Below, in pieces: positions 56,831 to 64,000 of a DNA stretch of 64,000 nt (its first letter is position 1; each line of letters begins with the position of its first letter). The notes below the pieces were generated by a model that ran no database searches, had not been told where the DNA came from, and saw only the letters and a list, made by a program, of their open reading frames with translations. The position numbers were made by a program, and so were the translations under genes. Source of the stretch: Kluyveromyces lactis (Eukaryota; Ascomycota; Saccharomycetes; Saccharomycetales; Saccharomycetaceae); the NCBI RefSeq assembly GCF_000002515.2, contig NC_006039.1, positions 310,001-374,000 on the forward strand. The letters are read 5' to 3'.

Positions 56831-57330
56831 CAACTCTCGTTTCCTCTTGCACTTAGTGAACACAAACAGCGAAAAATTGCCATTAACAAACAGAAGAATA
56901 ACTATAGTTATATGGCACAACTTCAGTGCAAGAAACAACAACAGTTGTACCAGTTTTTGTAGCCATTAAACGTGGATTGAATCATCGATCTAGTACGAGC
57001 CGTGCCGGACATGTTGATGATTCAAATTAAGCTGGAGAACCTTTAAAATAGATTCAGATTCAAAGAACTTTGACGTTTTTTACAGCATTTGAGTTTTTTC
57101 TTTCTCAATCAAGTATATACATTACACACAAACTAAATACAAAGCAGTTCCTCACTCTTTTATGAAGAACAGGTATTCCCAGAGCCTAGGTTTTTGCCCT
57201 TGACAAAGGCTACTTCGTTTTACGCTATGGAGTGGCATTTTGTTTGGGTTTTTGCTGAGCTTATCTGGCCTTTGCCGCGATTAGCGGTATATTTTCTGCC
57301 CATTAATGTATAGAGTGTAATAATTTCATA

Positions 57331-57337
57331 TGAGTCA
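57331..57337 (+). promoter_or_regulatory. Gcn4 site TGAGTCA upstream of ARG1
   Basis: This is an exact TGASTCA, 296 bp before the ARG1 ATG and 110 bp before its TATA box. ARG1 is a classic Gcn4 target in S. cerevisiae. Confidence 0.7.
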
Positions 57338-57446
57338 TTTTTTCACAGTAGAGATCGTACAACATAGAGAGATAAGTGAGTGGTGAAGAGACTAGCACAG
57401 AGAGGGCATCAAAGTACGAATGAAATTTTTCCAGTTGAAAAAAAGA

Positions 57447-57454
57447 TATATAAA
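57447..57454 (+). promoter_or_regulatory. TATA box of ARG1
   Basis: TATATAAA lies 180 bp before the ATG at 57627. The spacing supports that start instead of the upstream TTG-initiated frame. Confidence 0.6.
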
Positions 57455-57626
57455 TGAGAAGTGAAAAAATGTGAGAATCTGTTCTACTCTGTTCAGTTCT
57501 TGTTTATAACTCCATTTGATTGTGTACTACAGTTTGAAGTATAGATCACACATCACATATCACACACATATCTGGTGGTTTTTAAAAGATACAAAGAGCA
57601 TTCAAGGAATTTTTAAAAGTAATATA

Positions 57627-58889
57627 ATGTCTAAAGGTAAGGTTTGTTTGGCATACTCCGGTGGTTTGGATACCTCTGTGATTTTGGCCTGGTTGTTAGA
57701 ACAAGGGTACGAAGTTGTTGCCTTCATGGCCAATGTTGGTCAAGAAGAAGATTTCGAAGCTGCTGAAAAGAAGGCTTTACTAATTGGTGCTACCAAGTTT
57801 GTTCTAGTTGACTGCAGAGAAGAATTCGTCAAGGACGTTTTGTTCCCAGCTGTTCAAGTTAACGCGGTATACGAAGACGTTTATCTGTTAGGTACCTCTT
57901 TGGCTAGACCTGTTATCGCTAAGGCTCAAATCGACGTCGCTAAGCAAGAAGGTTGTTTCGCTGTTTCTCATGGTTGCACCGGTAAGGGTAACGATCAAAT
58001 TAGATTCGAATTGGGTTTCTACGCATTGAAACCAGACGTCAAGGTCATTGCCCCATGGAGAGATCCAACTTTCTTCGACAGATTTGCTGGTAGAAAAGAT
58101 CTATTGGCTTATGCTGCCGAAAAGAACATCCCTGTGTTCCAAACCGCTTCTAAACCATGGTCCACTGATGAGAACTTGGCTCATATCTCCTACGAAGCTG
58201 GTATTCTAGAAGATCCAAACCAAACTCCTCCAAACGATATGTGGAAGTTGATCACTGGTCCAGAAGATGCTCCAGATCAACCACAAGATTTGGATATCGT
58301 TTTCGAAAAGGGTTTGCCAGTGAAGTTGACTTACAAGGATGCCGCTTCTGGCAAAGAAACTACTGCTACTTCACCATTGGATATCTTCTTGACTTCTGCG
58401 AAATTGGCTAGAGCTAACGGTGTTGGTAGAATCGATATCGTTGAAAATCGTTACATCAACTTGAAATCTAGAGGTTGTTACGAACAAGCTCCATTGTCCG
58501 TCTTGAGAAGAGCTCACGTTGACTTGGAAGGTTTGACTTTGGACAAAGAAGTCCGTGCCTTGAGAGATCAATTTGTCACTCCAAATTACTCCAGATTGTT
58601 GTACAACGGTTCATACTTCACTCCAGAATGTGAATATATCAGATCTATGATCCAACCTTCCCAATCTACAGTTAACGGTACCGTTAGATTGAGACTATAC
58701 AAGGGTAACATCATTGTGCTAGGCAGATACTCAGAGACTGAGAACCTATACAATCCTGATGAATCTTCTATGGATATATTGACTGGTTTCCAACCAACCG
58801 ACACTACCGGTTTCATCGCTATTCAAGCGATCAGAGTAAAAAAGTACGGTGAATCCAAGGCTGCCAAGGGTGAAGAACTAACTTTATAA
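57627..58889 (+). CDS. ARG1: Argininosuccinate synthase Arg1
   Basis: This enzyme has 420 residues, the same length as S. cerevisiae Arg1. It joins citrulline and aspartate, with ATP, into argininosuccinate in the cytosol, the penultimate step of arginine synthesis. The N-terminal ATP-pyrophosphatase loop is AYSGGLDTSVILAWLLEQGYEV. Further family blocks are HGCTGKGNDQIRFELG, APWRDP and NVENRYINLKSRGCYE-like text (VENRYINLKSRGCYEQAPL). Codon usage is strongly biased (GGT, TTG, AAG, GCT), as in the neighbouring GPD1. The frame remains open 37 codons upstream from a TTG, but the ATG at 57627 (MSKGKVCLAYSGG) matches the family start. The promoter holds a Gcn4 site. Confidence 0.97.
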   Translation: MSKGKVCLAYSGGLDTSVILAWLLEQGYEVVAFMANVGQEEDFEAAEKKALLIGATKFVLVDCREEFVKDVLFPAVQVNAVYEDVYLLGTSLARPVIAKAQIDVAKQEGCFAVSHGCTGKGNDQIRFELGFYALKPDVKVIAPWRDPTFFDRFAGRKDLLAYAAEKNIPVFQTASKPWSTDENLAHISYEAGILEDPNQTPPNDMWKLITGPEDAPDQPQDLDIVFEKGLPVKLTYKDAASGKETTATSPLDIFLTSAKLARANGVGRIDIVENRYINLKSRGCYEQAPLSVLRRAHVDLEGLTLDKEVRALRDQFVTPNYSRLLYNGSYFTPECEYIRSMIQPSQSTVNGTVRLRLYKGNIIVLGRYSETENLYNPDESSMDILTGFQPTDTTGFIAIQAIRVKKYGESKAAKGEELTL

Positions 58890-59330
58890 AACTATCATCC
58901 AATTTCCCCAGTCACGAACTCTCAATTAAACTTTAGACCCCTAAATTATAAATAATAGAATCTCGTGTTTAATAGTGTACATAACTAATCTTAAAATAAT
59001 TATTCAATTAACTTACTCCGTGCACTTCAAGTAATGGCATTGAAACTTTATCCCGGGTGATTATTTCAATTTGTTCATTAACCTTCTTCTTAGTTTTCTT
59101 CAGTTTTTGGTAGCTTTTTTCACTTGGACCGGCGAAACATGAAAAAGTCTGACTGTAATTAAAAGTGAATGAAAAGGATAACCTTCGCGACATGGCCTTG
59201 ACATGAATTTTTATCGTGACCCCTAAAGATCTGTTAATCTCACATTAAGAACTTAGGAGTGGCACTTACACCAAGGTATCCTAATACTTACACTACACTG
59301 TTTCGCTCACTGGCCAGATCACTCTCAACA
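58890..59330. other. ARG1-DPP III intergenic region
   Basis: It contains a doubtful 61-codon minus-strand ORF (listed). At its right end there is an in-frame, ATG-less 5' extension of the peptidase gene (59238-59330). Confidence 0.5.
59008..59193 (-). CDS. Doubtful small ORF between ARG1 and DPP III
   Basis: This ATG-initiated 61-codon frame is not recognised. It starts MSRRLSFSFTFNYSQTF, resembling a mitochondrial presequence, followed by a very Lys-rich stretch (KLKKTKKKVNEQ). It is divergent from the peptidase gene and convergent with ARG1. There is no homologue I can name and no S. cerevisiae gene at the equivalent place. It may be chance. Confidence 0.2.
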   Translation of the reverse strand: MSRRLSFSFTFNYSQTFSCFAGPSEKSYQKLKKTKKKVNEQIEIITRDKVSMPLLEVHGVS

Positions 59331-61340
59331 ATGTCTTACGCTGATAAGGGAGCACCAATTCAGATGCTTTCTGCTAAGAAGTATTTTGAAAATTTGACTC
59401 CAAAGGAACAGCACTACGCGCATTTCATGTCCAAAGCTTCCCATGCCGGTACCCGTATTACTGTCAGACAAGTTTCTCCAAATTCCGAAAAGGTATTCGA
59501 CACTATCTTGAATATTCACAAAGGGTTGAAAGAATATCCAAAAGATGAGGAAACTACCCAATATTTGGAGTATGCATCTCAGTTCTTGTCAAATCTCGGT
59601 GAATTTAAATCTTTTGGTGACGTTAAATTTATTCCTCGTTGCCCTGAATCCACTTTCATCAAGTTAGGTGAATTGGCTAAAGTTAAGGTTGACCCTTCGT
59701 TGTTGAAAGAGATATACCATACTGGTGACGCATCAACGCTATTGGGATTCACATCCGAAGGACATACTTCTGGTTATTACAAGGGTGAACCAATTTCTCC
59801 AAATGATTTGAAGTTGCTGAAGGAGGTTTTTGCTGATTTTGATGTCATGCCAGAGAATATATCCATTGAGAAAGTATCTCACAGACTGTTTGTGGTACAC
59901 GTTGCCAGTGTGGAAGAAGAGTATGCAAAGGGTTATCCAGACAGGATTGAGGAAGATGGCATTGAAGTTTTGTTTGAATTTGGTGAACATAAGCGTGAAA
60001 TGAAAAAGATCGCCACACACTTGGAACAAGCAAAGTTTTACGCTGCAAACGAACATCAGGAAAAAATGTTAGAATACTACATCAAGTATTTCAAGACTGG
60101 TGATTCGAAGTTACATAAGGAGTCCCAAAAGGTCTGGGTTAAGGACCTATCACCACAAGTGGAAACCAACATTGGTTTCATCGAAACTTACAGAGAACCT
60201 TCTGGTATCATCGGTGAATATGAATCTTTAGTTGCCATTCAGAATAAAGAACGTACGGCCAAATTTACCGAATTGGTAAACAAGGCGCCTGGGTACATTA
60301 AAATGTTGCCTTGGGATCCAGCTTTCGAAAAGCCAACTTTTCAACCACCAGATTTCACATCTATTGAGGTTTTGACTTTCACCGGCAGTGGGATCCCAGC
60401 TGGTATCAATATTCCTAACTATGATGATGTTAGATTGAACGTTGGGTTCAAAAATGTTTCCCTCGGCAATGTCCTAAATTCAAAAACGAGCGATGATAAA
60501 TGGACATTTGTTCAAGGCGACGATGTTAAAGCCATGAGTAAATATCAATCCGATTCCTTTGAAGTTCAAGTCGGTATCCATGAATTGCTAGGTCATGGTT
60601 CCGGGAAGCTACTATGCGAACTACAAGATAATACATTCAACTTCGATAAATCTTCTCCGCCGCTTGGTCTAGACGGCAAACCAGTCACGACATATTACAG
60701 AAAGGGTGAAACTTGGGGATCTAAATTTGGTGCTGTCGCTGGTGCCTACGAAGAATGTCGTGCAGAGTCCATAGCCATGTATTTGATCACTAACAGACAG
60801 CTATTGGAAGTCTTTGGCTTCAAGTCCAAGGAAGACCAGGACATGATTATTTACACTGGGTTCTTGCAAATGTGCCGTGCAGGTTTATTGGCTTTGGAAT
60901 ATTGGGATCCAAAATCTAAGAAATGGGGCCAACCTCATATGCAAGCTAGATTTTCTATTATGAAGACTCTCTTGAGGTACTCTGAAGACAAGAACTTCTT
61001 AAAATTGGCCTATACCAAGGACGACTACTCAGATTTGCATATCGAGCTTGATAAGTCCTTAATTGAGACAGTGGGGCATGCCGCCATCGAAGACTACTTG
61101 ACCCACTTACACATTTACAAGGCTACAGGTGATGTAGAAAATGGTGTCGCATATTTCCAGGATAGGTCTGATGTTGACGAAGAGCTCGCAAAGTTCCGTG
61201 ATATTGTCCTTGCTAAGAAGCTACCAAGAAAGCAATTCATCCAAGCTAACACTATCTTGTCAGGTGACGAAATTACTGTCAAGGAATACGATGAATCACC
61301 AATAGGCATGATCCAATCATTCATTGAACGTGACTTGTAA
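59331..61340 (+). CDS. YOL057W: Dipeptidyl peptidase III (zinc metallopeptidase M49)
   Basis: This 669-residue M49 peptidase (S. cerevisiae YOL057W, 711 aa) releases dipeptides from the N-termini of short peptides in the cytosol. The zinc motif HELLGH is at residues 417-422 (two His ligands and catalytic Glu418). The third ligand lies in the second M49 motif [13 protein letters not shown] near residue 472. The upper lobe holds [21 protein letters not shown]. The ATG at 59331 ([14 protein letters not shown]) aligns with the yeast start MSHFFADHDAPLSMLS. The frame stays open a further 30 codons without an ATG and reads like a mitochondrial presequence; see the finding. It is tandem between ARG1 and GPM2/3, as YOL058W-YOL057W-YOL056W. 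Confidence 0.95.
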   Translation: MSYADKGAPIQMLSAKKYFENLTPKEQHYAHFMSKASHAGTRITVRQVSPNSEKVFDTILNIHKGLKEYPKDEETTQYLEYASQFLSNLGEFKSFGDVKFIPRCPESTFIKLGELAKVKVDPSLLKEIYHTGDASTLLGFTSEGHTSGYYKGEPISPNDLKLLKEVFADFDVMPENISIEKVSHRLFVVHVASVEEEYAKGYPDRIEEDGIEVLFEFGEHKREMKKIATHLEQAKFYAANEHQEKMLEYYIKYFKTGDSKLHKESQKVWVKDLSPQVETNIGFIETYREPSGIIGEYESLVAIQNKERTAKFTELVNKAPGYIKMLPWDPAFEKPTFQPPDFTSIEVLTFTGSGIPAGINIPNYDDVRLNVGFKNVSLGNVLNSKTSDDKWTFVQGDDVKAMSKYQSDSFEVQVGIHELLGHGSGKLLCELQDNTFNFDKSSPPLGLDGKPVTTYYRKGETWGSKFGAVAGAYEECRAESIAMYLITNRQLLEVFGFKSKEDQDMIIYTGFLQMCRAGLLALEYWDPKSKKWGQPHMQARFSIMKTLLRYSEDKNFLKLAYTKDDYSDLHIELDKSLIETVGHAAIEDYLTHLHIYKATGDVENGVAYFQDRSDVDEELAKFRDIVLAKKLPRKQFIQANTILSGDEITVKEYDESPIGMIQSFIERDL

Positions 61341-61619
61341 AGAATGACGGTACGTAAGTATGTTCACTGGATGAGCTTCATTGTAAAAAGTAAAGACCTA
61401 TGTAACAAATAGTCTATATCGTTTGCGATTGTTTTTCTATCCCTTGCCTTGTCTTTCACTCTTGACAACAGGTGACGGTTCTAACAGAACAGAAGGGTTC
61501 AAGTAGAAAAAAATAAAACCTTAAAAATGCAGATGCTGTTCCCACTGCAAGAAAAAAGAGCACGCAATCGCCTTTGAACAGTAACCAAGGCGTAAAACAG
61601 CGACAATTTAGCCATTGAT

Positions 61620-62480
61620 ATGAGATTGTATGTTTTAAGGCACGGCCAAAGTGAAGTAAACCAAAGAAACATATTTGGGGGATGGGTAGATGTTCATCTG
61701 ACTGAAAAGGGTCTAGATCAGGCCAGGAATAGCGCCATTCTTATTAAAGCATACTGTCAATCGCAAGGTTTGGAGCTACCCAAGCTTGGTTATACTTCCA
61801 GATTGATCAGAACAGAAGAGACCATGAATGAGATTCTCAAAGAGTTTGGCAAACAGCCTGAATTTCGTATCGTCAGCGGTGAGCTACCACCGCAACAGAC
61901 ATCAGATAATGGTAAATTCCCAGTTTATCAGAGCTGGAGATTGAATGAAAGACACTACGGTTCATGGCAGGGTCAAAGTAAACATAAAATGTTGGAAGAG
62001 TATGGTGAAGAACAGTATATGTATATCAGAAGAGATTACCTCGGAAAACCTCCAAAAGCAGATTTAAACAGGGAGATGGTACAAGATTTCGACCAAGGTG
62101 ATACAGGATATGAATTTAAAGAACCAAACAGGCATGTTAAATATTTGGAGGAAGAGATTACTCATGATGAATTGCCCAATGGTGAGTCTTTGTGCGATGT
62201 CGTTCAAAGATTGAAACCATTGCTTGAAAATATGATTCTTCCGAACTTGAAGGAACGTGGTGACAGCCTTATAGTCGGTCATGGAAGCACAGTCCGTTCA
62301 CTCTTAAAGATTTTAGAAGGCATTAGCGATACTGACATTAAGGAAGTCAATATTCCTAATGCCATTCCTTCAGTCATTGAACTAGATGATAATTTCAGAT
62401 TTATTAGAAAATTCTACTTAGACCCAGAAAGTGCCAAAGTCAATGCAGAATTAGTTCGCCAGGAAGGATTCAAGGAATAA
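61620..62480 (+). CDS. GPM2: Phosphoglycerate mutase-like protein (Gpm2/Gpm3 ancestor type)
   Basis: This 286-residue protein belongs to the histidine-phosphatase superfamily. It is the single-copy counterpart of S. cerevisiae GPM2 (311 aa, YDL021W) and GPM3 (303 aa, YOL056W). The phosphohistidine motif LRHGQSEVNQRNIFGGWVDV opens the protein (His8). The proton-donor Glu is in RLNERHYGSWQGQSK, and the second catalytic His is in VGHGSTVRSLLKIL. Catalytic residues are therefore present, although Gpm2/Gpm3 of S. cerevisiae are not functional glycolytic mutases in vivo. An insert (about residues 125-185: KADLNREMVQDFDQGDTGYE) distinguishes it from the main Gpm1. The start is the only N-terminal ATG. 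It converges on RPN4. Confidence 0.9.
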   Translation: MRLYVLRHGQSEVNQRNIFGGWVDVHLTEKGLDQARNSAILIKAYCQSQGLELPKLGYTSRLIRTEETMNEILKEFGKQPEFRIVSGELPPQQTSDNGKFPVYQSWRLNERHYGSWQGQSKHKMLEEYGEEQYMYIRRDYLGKPPKADLNREMVQDFDQGDTGYEFKEPNRHVKYLEEEITHDELPNGESLCDVVQRLKPLLENMILPNLKERGDSLIVGHGSTVRSLLKILEGISDTDIKEVNIPNAIPSVIELDDNFRFIRKFYLDPESAKVNAELVRQEGFKE

Positions 62481-62752
62481 ATATATAGATACAAGTCAAC
62501 GGCACACATTATAAACTTTCTATGTTAATCAATAATTTCTATAGACATCGAATTGGGGTACATTCTCCTGTGGCAAGAAAAAAATGAGTTGAGAACAGAG
62601 AAAATATAGTATACCATCCGATATTGAGTACTCTATAGCAAATATATATATCAAGGTGTATTTACAGAATTACATATATGAGCAGAACTCCGATCAAGTC
62701 GAAGAAACGTAGAGAGAAAAAAACCAATTCGCCAAACTAAATACCCTTACAG

Positions 62753-64000
62753 TTAAGAGTTCTGATATTCAACGTTGTCCTTTGCGTATTGTATCACACG
62801 CTGTGCTTCGGTACCTTGTAGATTATGCTTGACTTTAACATGCCTACTTAGGGCATCATTTCTCGAAAAGGTTCTCTGATAGCCTTCAGATCCCAGTTCT
62901 TGAATGCAGATCAAACACCTGAATATTTTCTTCTTAGAAGCATGGATAGTTTTTTGGTGTCTGATTAAATCATACGGTCTTGAAAACTTCTTCATACATG
63001 GTTCGTTAGTGACTGGGTTGTTCACCATGCAGATATGCTCATCGTTCTGGTTGTGGGAATGATGAATGTGTGTGTGTGTATTTGAGGATCCATACGAACG
63101 GTCGACGCTTAGTAGGGCATCCACAGATTTACCACGTTGATGATTACCTCTATTTCTAGTCATGGTACGAGACCCTGTCGTGTTCGTTGATTTTGGATCC
63201 AGTTTATTATCACTGACCTCATGCGATTTCCGAGTATTTATGGTGAGAAGTTGTCTTTGTTTGTTAGAATTCTGTTGAGATATAACCATACTTGGTTTTC
63301 TTCTGGGACTCACCAGAGCAGGTTCGTATAAAGGATCCTCATCGTCCTCGCTGAACATAGCGTCACCCTCATCATCACCTTCTTCCTCTTCTTCTTCTAA
63401 TTTTTCATTTTCTTCGAGTACAGAACTCTTGATTGACTCTATGCGAGGAACAGTTACCTGCGATAAATCCCTCTGTTGGTTTTCGTTCAATCGTTGTTGG
63501 GTATCCATGTATAACGACTCCTCATTCGATTTGGTAGAAACCTCCTCACTGTCAGAGAAATCGTCCTGTAAGTCATTCAGAATCTTGTCTGTTAATTCTG
63601 TGTTGTTTTTTCCTCCGTCTGCATTTTCCTCATACTCCCTCTCCTCCTCCTCTTCTTCTTCTTCTTCTTCATCCGAAAGATCATCATCGAAGTTGAATTC
63701 TTGGTCAAAACGAGACAGGGTATCCTGATCATTTGTCCAATAATACCCCGCCATGTTTTGGTCATCCCATAACGTAGCCTGAGCGGTCAATTTCTCATCC
63801 TCTTCGTACATGTTATTGAAATCACCATAACCCTCATTCAAAAACTCATCTTCGAATCCGTTTTCGTTGTTAATTCTCGTTTGGAAGTTAAACCCACGGA
63901 CGCTGTTCAACCTTCCATTCGACATACCATTATGGTGGTTGTTTGGATTATTCTGAGGAATCTGTTGGGCATTTGGGAATCTTGCCGAAGACTGTAAGAA
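62753..64000 (-). CDS. RPN4: Proteasome-gene transcription factor Rpn4, 3' part
   Basis: The C-terminal 416 codons or so of Rpn4 (S. cerevisiae 531 aa) lie here. The frame stays open through the right edge, so the true start is outside; the ATG at 63925 is internal or at best a secondary start. Rpn4 activates proteasome genes through PACE elements and is itself degraded by the proteasome. The acidic transactivation/degron region includes FNFDDDLSDE followed by a Glu run. The unusual C-terminal pair of C2H2-like fingers (CMVNNPVTNEPCMKKFSRPYDLIRHQKTIH and CLICIQELGSEGYQRTFSRNDALSRHVKVKH in parts) aligns block by block with yeast Rpn4. The place next to GPM2/3 matches YDL021W-YDL020C. Confidence 0.93.
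   Translation of the reverse strand, partial: FLQSSARFPNAQQIPQNNPNNHHNGMSNGRLNSVRGFNFQTRINNENGFEDEFLNEGYGDFNNMYEEDEKLTAQATLWDDQNMAGYYWTNDQDTLSRFDQEFNFDDDLSDEEEEEEEEEEREYEENADGGKNNTELTDKILNDLQDDFSDSEEVSTKSNEESLYMDTQQRLNENQQRDLSQVTVPRIESIKSSVLEENEKLEEEEEEGDDEGDAMFSEDDEDPLYEPALVSPRRKPSMVISQQNSNKQRQLLTINTRKSHEVSDNKLDPKSTNTTGSRTMTRNRGNHQRGKSVDALLSVDRSYGSSNTHTHIHHSHNQNDEHICMVNNPVTNEPCMKKFSRPYDLIRHQKTIHASKKKIFRCLICIQELGSEGYQRTFSRNDALSRHVKVKHNLQGTEAQRVIQYAKDNVEYQNS
63641..63670 (-). repeat. GAG/GAA trinucleotide repeat coding a Glu run in RPN4
   Basis: An imperfect (GAR)10 tract encodes about ten consecutive Glu residues in the acidic region of Rpn4. Such a tract could vary in length between strains. 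Confidence 0.8.

Larger units (their letters stand above)
56289..57626. other. GPD1-ARG1 intergenic region
   Basis: This is 1.3 kb without a gene. It contains the A14/Cbf1/Reb1 module (56785-56830), an everted CCGC-N5-GCGG (57275-57287), a Gcn4 site (57331-57337) and a TATA box (57447-57454). Confidence 0.65.

Noticed and set aside
57516-57626. 37-codon N-terminal extension of Arg1
   Set aside because: It begins with TTG, its residues (several Trp, Tyr, His) do not resemble a targeting signal, and the 420-residue form equals the family length.

Overview
The window is nuclear DNA from a budding yeast of the Saccharomycetaceae that never went through, or never kept, the whole-genome duplication. 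Nearly every protein has a clear Saccharomyces cerevisiae counterpart. Genes that sit on two different S. cerevisiae chromosomes (YJL19x with YCR03x, YDR48x with YOL09x, YDL02x with YOL05x-06x) are interleaved here on one track, and loci that are duplicate pairs in S. cerevisiae (PHO87/PHO90, ELO1/ELO2, GPD1/GPD2, GPM2/GPM3) occur once. With AT-rich DNA, roomy intergenic regions and no introns, the best guess is Kluyveromyces, probably K. lactis or a close relative. That species call is inference.

Layout. Block A (1-20.5 kb): ACO2 (partial), PHO90, UBP12, RBK1, RRP43, ELO2, SNT1, CDC6. Block B (20.9-36 kb): VPS60, COQ3, VPS72, HMI1, VPS52, RFC4, TRM10, YPQ1, SPO21. Block C (36.3-43 kb): CRT10-like gene, MPS1, ARP2. 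Block D (43.4-64 kb): MRX9, APM4, PRS5, RTK1, MAM3, GPD1, ARG1, a dipeptidyl peptidase III, GPM2/3, RPN4 (partial). The CDC6|VPS60, SPO21|CRT10 and ARP2|MRX9 junctions look like rearrangement points relative to the S. cerevisiae-derived ancestral order. Thirty protein genes are well supported; two further small ORFs are doubtful. Several starts were moved to the first sensible ATG because the longest open frame begins upstream of any ATG.

The genes are mostly core housekeeping: metabolism (aconitase, GPD, ARG1, ribokinase, PRPP synthetase, elongase, Q biosynthesis), DNA replication and checkpoint (CDC6, RFC4, MPS1), chromatin (SNT1, VPS72), trafficking (VPS52, VPS60, APM4), RNA processing (RRP43, TRM10) and proteasome control (RPN4). 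I found no transposon, LTR, CRISPR, centromere or rRNA, and no intact tRNA.

The most interesting signals are regulatory: an early-cell-cycle box with flanking homeodomain sites before CDC6; identical PAC boxes before RRP43, TRM10 and, unexpectedly, ACO2; Lys14-type sites before the two lysine-linked genes; a cluster of Hot1-like GGACAA motifs before GPD1; Reb1/Cbf1 modules on both sides of GPD1; and two probable alternative N-termini (GPD1, and a non-AUG extension of DPP III). I saw no sign of an entirely new biological system.
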